NCBI RefSeq assembly: GCF_035609205.1
Contig: NZ_CP141184.1
Span: 1,826,501 to 1,890,500, forward strand
Reading direction: 5' to 3'
DNA length: 64,000 bases
Origin: Hymenobacter sp. GOD-10R
GTDB taxonomy: Bacteria > Bacteroidota > Bacteroidia > Cytophagales > Hymenobacteraceae
The notes below the pieces were generated by a model. It worked only from the letters and a program-made list of their open reading frames with translations. It did no database searches and was not told the origin of the DNA. Position 1 is the first letter of the stretch. Each line of letters opens with the position of its first letter. This document shows, piece after piece, positions 36,792 to 43,962 of the stretch. The position numbers and the translations under genes were made by a program.

Positions 36792-37583
36792 ATGAACGTA
36801 CTAATCATTGAAGATGAAGCGCTGGCAGTCCGGAAACTGACCAAGATGCTGCATGAAGTGGCGCCTACCTTCAACGTGGTCGGTACGGCCGGCAGCGTGC
36901 GGGCGTCCGTTAGTTGGCTGCAAGCCAACCCCCCTGGCCAACCCTCCGCGCCTGACCTGATTTTGATGGACGTGGAGCTAGCCGACGGGCAGAGCTTCGA
37001 GATATTTGAGCAAACAACCGTAACGACTCCGGTAATCTTCACTACTTCCTACGACGAGTTTGCGCTTCGGGCATTTAAAGTCAACAGCATCGACTACTTG
37101 CTCAAGCCCATCAAGCGCCACGAGCTGGAAGCTAGCCTCGATAAGTACCGTCGGTTCAGCGGCAAGCCGGCCGCCGCAACGGCGCCCCCGGTATCTATCG
37201 ATGCCCTGGTGCAGCAGCTCCGGCAGCAAGTAGCGCCCACCGACTACCGGCGCCGGTTCCTGGTGCGGTACCTTTCGCAATGGATTCCGATTGACGTGAG
37301 CGACATCGCCTATTTCTATTCCGAAGAGGGCGTAAGCCTATTTCGTACCCGCACCAATCAGAAGCACTGCCTCGACTACACGCTCGACGAGCTAGAAGCC
37401 ATGCTCGACCCGACGCAGTTTTTCCGGGCTAGCCGCCAGTTTATTGTGCACAGCGGCGCCGTGCAGCAGATTCACGCCTACTTCAACAACAAGCTCAAAC
37501 TTACCCTCAAGCCCGACCCCGACGACGAAGTGATTGTCAGCCGGGAGCGCGCCACGGATTTTAAGAAGTGGATGGGCAAGTGA
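36792..37583 (+). CDS. LytTR-type response regulator
   Basis: This 263-residue regulator has an N-terminal receiver ('MNVLIIEDEALAVRKL', phosphoacceptor D60 in 'LILMDVEL', 'FTTSYDEFALRAF', Lys in 'YLLKPIKRHELEAS'), a Pro/Ala linker and a C-terminal LytTR DNA-binding domain ('RFLVRYLSQWIPI', 'FFRASRQFIVH', 'VIVSRERATDFKKWMGK'). LytTR domains bind direct repeats upstream of target genes. The kinase gene is not adjacent; the LytS-like kinase at 39987 is the obvious candidate partner, 2.4 kb away with two minus-strand genes between. Confidence 0.93.
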   Translation: MNVLIIEDEALAVRKLTKMLHEVAPTFNVVGTAGSVRASVSWLQANPPGQPSAPDLILMDVELADGQSFEIFEQTTVTTPVIFTTSYDEFALRAFKVNSIDYLLKPIKRHELEASLDKYRRFSGKPAAATAPPVSIDALVQQLRQQVAPTDYRRRFLVRYLSQWIPIDVSDIAYFYSEEGVSLFRTRTNQKHCLDYTLDELEAMLDPTQFFRASRQFIVHSGAVQQIHAYFNNKLKLTLKPDPDDEVIVSRERATDFKKWMGK

Positions 37584-37661
37584 GCAGGGGCGTAAGCCGC
37601 TTTTTTAGGATCTAAGTGGGGTGAAGCAGATTGATGCGAGATAGTGGAAGCCTACAAAACA

Positions 37662-37702
37662 AAACCGCCACCATCCAGCCCAAGGCTAGGTAGTGGCGGT
37701 TT
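37662..37702. terminator. Bidirectional terminator between convergent genes
   Basis: A 10-bp stem (AAACCGCCAC with GTGGCGGTTT) with A and T flanks lies between the LytTR regulator and the convergent lipoprotein gene. Confidence 0.8.
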
Positions 37703-37751
37703 GGCTAAAGCTAGGTCCAGTATTCAACTACGACCTAGCAAGCGGCATGTT

Positions 37752-38288
37752 TTACCACGATGTTGGTAGGAAGGTGCTGGTGTTGGCGTCGTCCTTGTTG
37801 AAGCGCACGACGATGTTGGGTTTGCCGTTGCTGCCGGTTTTTACTTCATAGTGATAGGTCTTTTCCTTCAACTCCGAGGTTTCCATTTTGCGGTCGATGT
37901 TCTTGCTCGGATAGCAGGAGTAAAAGCCGCGGTAGCGACCCTCAGTAGCTTTCGTGGTGAAAGTGCCGTCGGCTTCGTCGAATTTTACGGTGCCTTTTTC
38001 GTACGTGAAGGCTTCGGTGCGGCAACTGCTGTAGTCCCTAGTTGAGGCGATAAAGTACTGTTCGTAGGTGCCGTTGTTCTTGAAGTCGAACACCACGGCT
38101 AGCTCGAAGGGCTTACCCTGATACGCGCCGTCGTAGGACCAAAAGTCGGACATGGAGAAGGAGCCGTACATCCATTTGCCGGCAGCTTCGCTCGGCACAT
38201 GGCCGCTCGGTGCTACGACGGGGTCGTCGGTCTCGCACCCAGTGTTTAAGAGGAGCAAGGAGGAAAGGGCAAAAAGGAGCTTTTTCAT
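37752..38288 (-). CDS. Lipoprotein, unknown
   Basis: This 178-residue protein has a type II signal peptide, 'MKKLLFALSSLLLLNTGCE', with the lipobox Cys at about position 19. The mature part is a small beta-rich domain ('AGKWMYGSFSMSDFW', 'AVVFDFKNNGTYEQYF', 'GTVKFDEADGTFTTKATEG'), similar in style to lipocalin-like domains of Bacteroidota lipoproteins. It has a few Cys and no catalytic motif. It is probably anchored in the periplasmic or outer-membrane leaflet. A palindromic element lies upstream of it. Confidence 0.8.
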   Translation of the reverse strand: MKKLLFALSSLLLLNTGCETDDPVVAPSGHVPSEAAGKWMYGSFSMSDFWSYDGAYQGKPFELAVVFDFKNNGTYEQYFIASTRDYSSCRTEAFTYEKGTVKFDEADGTFTTKATEGRYRGFYSCYPSKNIDRKMETSELKEKTYHYEVKTGSNGKPNIVVRFNKDDANTSTFLPTSW

Positions 38289-38372
38289 AGCTTGGAAAGG
38301 AAGAAATGAAGGTAGAGTGTGGAAAAGAAGTAATGAATTGGAGCGTAGCCCAATCAGGTGTCATTTAGGGCA

Positions 38373-38461
38373 TCATTTCGACCAGCGGGAGAAATCTCGC
38401 GTGCGGTCGTTGAATACTATCTGGCGTCAGCACGCGAGATTTCTCCCGCTAGCCGAAATGA
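38373..38461. repeat. Palindromic intergenic element
   Basis: The arms 38373-38404 and 38430-38461 are complementary with a few mismatches. The loop starts with TCGTTGAATAC (38407-38417), a degenerate form of the family core. The element lies between two minus-strand genes and could end the glycosyltransferase transcript. Confidence 0.85.
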
Positions 38462-38499
38462 CGAGCTAGCGGATATACTGCAGCGAGTCGGCGAAGAAG

Positions 38500-39843
38500 C
38501 TAGCTTGCCGAAATAGGCTGCGCTAAGGAGCTGTGAGGGGCCGGCTGAGACGCCCTGGTCATCATCTCTTGGAGGTAGGTGGTGGCTAGCTCGTGGGGGT
38601 GGTACTGCTGAAACTCCTGCGCTAGCTGGCGCACTTGCTGCCGGTAGAGCGAGGTGGTGAGCACCTGCGTGACGGCCTGCCGGATCTGCTTAGGTTTGGG
38701 CGTTTCGGTTTTCAAGTTGATGCCCACCCGGCAGTAGTCGACGCGGCCGGCAATTTCATTTTTGCCTTCGTAGACGCCCGCCACTACCATCGGCAGTTGG
38801 TGCTGCAAGGCGAGCATCACGCCGCCGTAGCCGCCGTTGGTGACGTACACGCTGGCGTAGGGCATCACCGCATCGAAGTCGATAAAGTCTTCAATGATAA
38901 AGTGACGTTGGGGGTAGCGGCGGCGCAGCTCCTCCGTGCCGGAGCCACCCGTAGTGGCAATGACCAGCGTATCGGCGTTGTCTTTGTAGGCTTCAAGCGT
39001 CGGAACAATAATTTTCTCGACGTTGCGCTCCAGGGTGCCCTGCGTGACGAGCACCACGTGCTTGTGCGCCAAGGCTTGACTTATGTATTTGAAGGGGGCT
39101 TTCTGACTTGAGCGGTGCGGGAGCAGAGCGCCTACAAATTTGACCGTAGGGCTGATGCGCTTGCGCGGGTACTCAAAGGCCGGTACGCCGCTTTGCAGAA
39201 ACAGATCAGCGTACTGAAATACCGAATCAAACAGGAACCCTTGGAAAGGCGGCAGGCCGTGCTGCGCACGCAATTGGTTGTAGAGCTCATTGCAAGGCTT
39301 GAACATGAAGCGCTGCACCACGTAGCTCAGAATGCGTTGCCCCAGCCGACCTAGTCCGCTGCGAGCCGGCTGCTGACCTAGGCCGGGAGGACCTAGGTTC
39401 TCGTCGGTTTCCATCAGGGGCATGACGCCTATTGCCACGCCTTTTACCCCCAATAGCTGTTGGGCCAGCACCGCCCCAAGGCAGGCCTCGTCATAGATAA
39501 GAATATCAAAGGGCCAATCTTGGTGAATGGCGCGGATATCCTGCACGTATTCCGGCGCCCGCAGCAAGAACACTTGGGTGACATCAAGCTGGCCTCGCGC
39601 AATGGGGCTCTTCAGCTTGGCTCGCTCTGGCAGCAGCTCATCCAGGTTTTCCTGGTTGATAAGTTTCGCCTGCACTAAAGGATAATGGGGCAGACCTAGG
39701 TTCTTCACCCGCTCGCCGTAGTGCCCCCCAACGTACCAGCGTACATCGTGGCCAAGCTGCTGGAGGTGAACGGCTAAACCGGTGAGCGGACTAAAGTGCC
39801 CATCGAAGGGCATGGTGGCAAAAAGGATGCGGTAAGTGGTCAT
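38500..39843 (-). CDS. GT1-family (MGT-type) glycosyltransferase
   Basis: This 447-residue GT-B enzyme begins 'YRILFATMPFDGHFSPLTGL', the typical N-terminal fold of UGT/MGT enzymes. The C-terminal half has the nucleotide-sugar region 'VVLVTQGTLERNVEKIIVPT' and 'FIIEDFIDFDAVMPYASVYV' followed by 'TNGGYGGVMLALQHQLPMVV', a variant of the usual HxGxxS donor loop in which the His is replaced by Asn. Related enzymes glycosylate hydrophobic acceptors, including zeaxanthin. In this organism the acceptor is unknown. It is a single gene bounded by a palindromic element. Confidence 0.87.
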   Translation of the reverse strand: MTTYRILFATMPFDGHFSPLTGLAVHLQQLGHDVRWYVGGHYGERVKNLGLPHYPLVQAKLINQENLDELLPERAKLKSPIARGQLDVTQVFLLRAPEYVQDIRAIHQDWPFDILIYDEACLGAVLAQQLLGVKGVAIGVMPLMETDENLGPPGLGQQPARSGLGRLGQRILSYVVQRFMFKPCNELYNQLRAQHGLPPFQGFLFDSVFQYADLFLQSGVPAFEYPRKRISPTVKFVGALLPHRSSQKAPFKYISQALAHKHVVLVTQGTLERNVEKIIVPTLEAYKDNADTLVIATTGGSGTEELRRRYPQRHFIIEDFIDFDAVMPYASVYVTNGGYGGVMLALQHQLPMVVAGVYEGKNEIAGRVDYCRVGINLKTETPKPKQIRQAVTQVLTTSLYRQQVRQLAQEFQQYHPHELATTYLQEMMTRASQPAPHSSLAQPISAS

Positions 39844-39986
39844 GGGGTAGGCGCGTTTTTGCGTTGGTAGACCAAAAATGGCGCTTGCTACTGCCCCTTG
39901 TCAACGGCTAGGTTGATGGACCGGAAAAAGCGGCAGATGAACCGGCTTTTTTTTACCTTGGCTTTGTATCTACTTCATAGTCAAGT

Positions 39987-41381
39987 ATGAATCAGATTTC
40001 GCTCACCTACCAACAATGGTTGTTGCTGTTTGAAGGAGCTTCCGCCGTTATTCTGGCGGCCAACTTCATTCAGTGGGTGGTCAGCCGCGACCGGATCTAT
40101 GCCTTGTACAGTGGCTATATTCTGTTGTGGTCGGGGTTCTTTGGCTTCGTGCAACTGCTGAGCCCTTTCCTGACGCGGGTGGTAGCATCCGTCTTCCTGC
40201 CCGTATTCTCCATCTTGTTTGTGGAGTTAGCTGTTGTCTTCCTGAACCTTAAGGCACAACCCCGCCAGATGCGTTGGTTTCGGGCCGGGCAATGGGCTAT
40301 GATAGGGGTGGCGGCGCTGGAGCTATATTTCTACTTTTTCACTTCCTTCTGGCAAACACCATGGCATGAGTACCAGCTTAATGTGAGCCGCATTATTACG
40401 CTGTTGCTCACGGCTTACGTCTTCGTGGTGTATGCGCGCGCGCCTAACCGGCTAGCTTCTTTCTTTATTGCGGGCACGGGCCTGCTACTACTGGGCGAAA
40501 TGGTGGGCGTGGCGCTTGTTCTGCGGTACGGCATCGGGGCTACCACGCTACCCATGCCCTACAATGGGCAATTTTTGATGCAGGTAGCTATCCTGTGCGA
40601 TATAGTGAGTGTGTCGCTGGGTTTGTCGTACCGACAGCGCCAACAGGCCGTGCAGCGCGTGCTAGTAGAGCAGGAGCTCGATCGGGAGCGGGAGCAGCGT
40701 CTGCGTCAGCAGCTCGAAGCCGATTTGACTCTACAGCAGCTCAAGCAGCAGCACACCGACGCGCAGATGAAGGCCCTGCAAAGCCAAGTGAATCCGCACT
40801 TCTTGTTTAACAGCCTCAATACGCTCTCCTCCCTCATCGACGAGAACCCGCCGCAAGCCATCACCTACGTCGATGAGCTGTCGAGCGTGTACCGCTACCT
40901 GCTCCGGGCCAGCGACCGAGAGCTAACGCCGCTGAGCGTTGAGCTAAGCTTCATTCAATCGTATTTTCACCTGCTGAAAACCCGCTACGACAGCAGTATT
41001 TGCCCCGAAATAGACGTGGCCGAAGAGCACACCAACGCGCTGGTGCCGCCCCTTACATTGCAGCTGTTGGTCGAAAATGCCGTCAAACACAATCGCGCCT
41101 TGCCCGAAGAGCCCCTCACTATTCGGATTCGCACTACTGCTATGGGGCAATTAGCCGTGGAAAACAATATCCAGCGCCGCAACGTGCGCGTAGAATCGAA
41201 CGGCGTCGGGCTAGCTAATATCGCCGATAAATACTGCTTATTGAACCAACCAGCGCCGCTGATTGAGGAAGTGGAAGGTTGGTTCCGGGTCACGCTGCCG
41301 CTGCTAAAGCCGTTGGATGCCGCTGCACCGAGTCATTTAGTTGGGCAAGCCAGCGGTGTAGTTGATAAGCAGCCGCAGTGA
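39987..41381 (+). CDS. LytS-like sensor histidine kinase with seven-segment membrane input domain
   Basis: This 464-residue kinase has roughly seven N-terminal hydrophobic segments (residues 1-215). A coiled coil rich in Glu/Gln/Arg follows. The His_kinase domain has the phosphorylated His in 'SQVNPHFLFNSLNTLSSLI' (H271). The ATP-binding region shows 'LQLLVENAVKHN' and 'SNGVGLANIADKY'. Kinases of this class signal to LytTR regulators. The best candidate partner in the window is the regulator at 36792. The sensed signal is unknown. A repeat element follows 61 bp after the stop. Confidence 0.9.
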   Translation: MNQISLTYQQWLLLFEGASAVILAANFIQWVVSRDRIYALYSGYILLWSGFFGFVQLLSPFLTRVVASVFLPVFSILFVELAVVFLNLKAQPRQMRWFRAGQWAMIGVAALELYFYFFTSFWQTPWHEYQLNVSRIITLLLTAYVFVVYARAPNRLASFFIAGTGLLLLGEMVGVALVLRYGIGATTLPMPYNGQFLMQVAILCDIVSVSLGLSYRQRQQAVQRVLVEQELDREREQRLRQQLEADLTLQQLKQQHTDAQMKALQSQVNPHFLFNSLNTLSSLIDENPPQAITYVDELSSVYRYLLRASDRELTPLSVELSFIQSYFHLLKTRYDSSICPEIDVAEEHTNALVPPLTLQLLVENAVKHNRALPEEPLTIRIRTTAMGQLAVENNIQRRNVRVESNGVGLANIADKYCLLNQPAPLIEEVEGWFRVTLPLLKPLDAAAPSHLVGQASGVVDKQPQ

Positions 41382-41441
41382 ACCATGGGTTTTAGCCAAG
41401 AGCGGTACTAATCACATAGCAAGCTTTGTGGCCTATTGAAC

Positions 41442-41643
41442 GTCATGCTGAGCTTACCGAAGCATCTCGCCCGCTTCGTTGCGGATGTCAGAACGATGTA
41501 CAGACGCATACTTGCGTCTCCTCGTTGAACCACCTAGGTCGCGCTGTTCAGAACAAACAACATCAGCAACGACGAGACGCGAAGTGTCGCGTCTCTACAC
41601 TGGGCAATGAAGTAGTAGAGATACGCCGACCAGCGCAACATGA
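41442..41643. repeat. Palindromic intergenic element, degraded copy (copy B)
   Basis: The first 70 bp repeat the left end of copy A (3337-3555) with few changes. The core is TCGTTGAACCA (41522-41532), followed by CTAGGTC. The right end aligns to copy A's right arm from GCAATGAAG onward but has many substitutions, so the outer stem is broken. It sits in the 517-bp gap 41382-41898; the remainder (41644-41898) shows only a possible promoter. Confidence 0.8.
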
Positions 41644-41813
41644 CGCCCTTTGGGCTCACAGCCTACCCACCTAGAAAGGGTGAAGACCAGTAGCGAGTGC
41701 GAAAAGCGGCTAGTGTTTTCTGCGTTTCCGGATAGACTCTAACTTCTTCTTGGACATAGCCAAAGAATGCGGCAGTCGAACAAACGTATGAGGAAAGCTA
41801 GCTCAGGCCTAGC

Positions 41814-41839
41814 TTTGACCCGTATCTAAGCGTACTTTG
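41814..41839 (+). promoter_or_regulatory. Weak candidate promoter for the PDH E2 gene
   Basis: TTTG (41814-41817) is followed after 15 bp by TACTTTG (41833-41839), a one-base-shorter form of TAnnTTTG. It lies 60 bp upstream of the chosen start. Spacing is short for the consensus. Confidence 0.3.
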
Positions 41840-41898
41840 GTTTGCTTGCCCGGAAATTCGGGCTAATTTTGACGCCTCAACTCCAACCCAAGAAGCAA

Positions 41899-43596
41899 AT
41901 GGCCGAAATCATAAAAATGCCCAAAATGAGCGACACGATGACCGAAGGTGTCATCGCAGCGTGGCTCAAGAAGGTAGGTGACAAAGTGAAATCCGGTGAT
42001 ATCCTAGCCGAAGTCGAAACCGACAAAGCCACGATGGAACTGGAAAATTATGAGGATGGCACCTTGCTTTATATTGGTCCGAAAGAAAAAGACTCGGTTC
42101 CGGTAGATGGCGTGCTCGCCATCGTGGGCAAAGAAGGAGAAGATATTTCCGGTCTGCTCGGCCAAGTAGGTGGCGGCGCTGCACCGGCAGCAGCGGCTCC
42201 TGCTCCGCAGGCTGCTGCTCCTGCTCCAGCGGCTCCCGCGCCTGCACCAGCCCCGGCGGCTGCGCCCGCGCCCGCTCCGGCCGCTGCTCCTAGCAACGGT
42301 AAAAAAGCTACCGTTATTCGGATGCCGAAAATGAGCGACACAATGACGGAAGGCACTATTGCGTCGTGGCTCAAGAAAGTAGGCGACAAGGTGAAATCGG
42401 GTGATGTGTTGGCCGAAGTTGAGACCGACAAAGCCACGATGGAGCTGGAAAACTACGAAGATGGCACCCTGCTCTACATCGGACCGAAAGACGGCGAAGC
42501 TGTTGCGGTAGATGGCGTGCTCGCCATCATCGGTGAAGAAGGCGCTGACGTACAAGCGCTGCTTGGCGGTCAATCGGGTGGTGCTGCGCCACAAGCTGCT
42601 CCGGCTGCTGAAGCACAAGCGGCACCAGCCGCTGCTGCTCCTGAAGCGGCTACTACGACCCAATCGGGTGGTCGTCTGTTTGCTTCGCCCCTCGCCAAGA
42701 GTATTGCCAAAGAAAAAGGTATTGACCTGAGCCAAGTAAAAGGCTCCGGCGAAAACGGCCGTATCGTACAGCGCGACGTGGAGAACTTCCAGCCTGGTGC
42801 TGCTCCCGCTGCCGCGCCGCAAGCCACTCCGGCTGCTGCCCCAGCTCCGCAAGCTGCTCCAGCCGCCGAAGCTCCCAAAGCCGCTGCTCCGGCGCCTGCC
42901 CCAGCCGCTGCCGAAGGCACCTACACCGACACGCCCGTGTCGCAGATGCGCAAGGTTATTGCCCGTCGTCTGTCGGAAAGCCTGTTTACGGCGCCGCATT
43001 TCTATCTAACGATGGAAATCCTGATGGACAAGGCCATGGAGGTTCGCACGCAGCTAAACGCGCTGTCGCCGGTGAAGCTGTCCTTCAACGACCTTGTTAT
43101 CAAAGCGTCGGCTGTCGCGTTGAAGCAGCACCCCGCTATCAACTCGTCGTGGCTCGGTGACAAGATCCGCCAGAACAAAGTGGTGAATATTGGTGTGGCT
43201 GTGGCTATCGAAGATGGTCTGCTGGTACCAGTTATCCGCAACGCCGACGGCAAAGGTCTTTCGACGATTGCTACAGAGGTGAAAGACCTAGCTGGCAAAG
43301 CCAAGTCGAAGAAGCTCCAACCCTCAGAGTGGGAAGGCAGCACCTTCACCATCTCGAACCTAGGTATGTTCGGCATCGAGGAGTTCACTGCCATCATCAA
43401 CCCACCGGATGCTTGCATCTTGGCCGTGGGCGGCATCAAGCAAACTGCCGTGGTGAAGAACGGTGAGCTAGCTATCGGCAACGTGATGAAAGTAACGCTC
43501 AGCTGCGACCACCGCGTAGTAGACGGCGCTACCGGCTCGGCCTTCCTCCAGACGCTGAAAGCGCTGCTTGAAGACCCGATGCGCATGCTCATCTGA
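41899..43596 (+). CDS. pdhC: Pyruvate dehydrogenase complex E2 (dihydrolipoamide acetyltransferase)
   Basis: The ATG at 41899 (565 residues, 'MAEIIKMPKMSDTMTEG') is preferred to an upstream start at 41842. The protein has two lipoyl domains of nearly identical sequence (about 1-80 and 138-215), each with lipoylated Lys in 'VETDKATMELENYEDG'. Alanine/proline-rich swinging linkers separate these from a peripheral subunit-binding domain ('FASPLAKSIAKEKGIDLSQV') and a catalytic domain ending in 'LSCDHRVVDGATGSAFLQTL' with the active-site His. It transfers acetyl groups to CoA in the cytoplasm. E1 and E3 genes are not in the window. The close similarity of the two lipoyl domains suggests recent duplication or gene conversion. 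Confidence 0.95.
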   Translation: MAEIIKMPKMSDTMTEGVIAAWLKKVGDKVKSGDILAEVETDKATMELENYEDGTLLYIGPKEKDSVPVDGVLAIVGKEGEDISGLLGQVGGGAAPAAAAPAPQAAAPAPAAPAPAPAPAAAPAPAPAAAPSNGKKATVIRMPKMSDTMTEGTIASWLKKVGDKVKSGDVLAEVETDKATMELENYEDGTLLYIGPKDGEAVAVDGVLAIIGEEGADVQALLGGQSGGAAPQAAPAAEAQAAPAAAAPEAATTTQSGGRLFASPLAKSIAKEKGIDLSQVKGSGENGRIVQRDVENFQPGAAPAAAPQATPAAAPAPQAAPAAEAPKAAAPAPAPAAAEGTYTDTPVSQMRKVIARRLSESLFTAPHFYLTMEILMDKAMEVRTQLNALSPVKLSFNDLVIKASAVALKQHPAINSSWLGDKIRQNKVVNIGVAVAIEDGLLVPVIRNADGKGLSTIATEVKDLAGKAKSKKLQPSEWEGSTFTISNLGMFGIEEFTAIINPPDACILAVGGIKQTAVVKNGELAIGNVMKVTLSCDHRVVDGATGSAFLQTLKALLEDPMRMLI

Positions 43597-43623
43597 GCCT
43601 AGCTTCAAAAGAGTTCTTTTACC

Positions 43624-43660
43624 AAGAAAGCCAGCCCGCAAGAGCTGGCTTTCTTGTTTT
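43624..43660 (+). terminator. Rho-independent terminator of the E2 gene
   Basis: A 12-bp perfect stem, AAGAAAGCCAGC with GCTGGCTTTCTT, is followed by GTTTTG, 28 bp after the stop codon. Confidence 0.92.
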
Positions 43661-43701
43661 GTATGCATTGCTGAAAACCAAGTTAAAGCTAGGCTAGGCT
43701 T

Positions 43702-43825
43702 AAGCTCCCCTTCTTTTTTAAGGAGGGGGTTGAGGGTGGTTCCTTGCCGTTGAACGATGACTAGTTCTAGTCTTCTAGCACTAGCTAACCACCCTCAACC
43801 CCTCCTCAAAAGAGGAGGGGAGCTT
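43702..43825. repeat. Palindromic intergenic element with purine-rich arms
   Basis: The arms 43702-43741 and 43787-43825 are complementary with few mismatches. The loop carries CCGTTGAACGA (43747-43757) and several CTAG sites, and aligns with the loop of the element at 20535-20673. It lies in the 366-bp gap between the E2 and TonB-receptor genes; the rest of that gap (43826-43962) is AT-rich and shows no clear motif. Confidence 0.85.
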
Positions 43826-43962
43826 CTAATTCTAATCCTACCTTAAGTTGCTGCCGGGATACGCTCTTGCAATAAGGCTAAGCTTTTATTGCTTTATTGT
43901 AAAAGAATACCGCTCCCGCTTGTAAATTCTACTATACCATACCATCACCATTCTTTCTCACG

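Noticed and set aside
42004..42999. 331-codon open frame on the minus strand within the PDH E2 gene
   Set aside because: It is the antisense shadow of a GC-rich, Ala/Pro-rich gene with repeated lipoyl domains. The plus-strand product has complete E2 architecture, and the minus-strand translation is low-complexity Ser/Arg/Gly.
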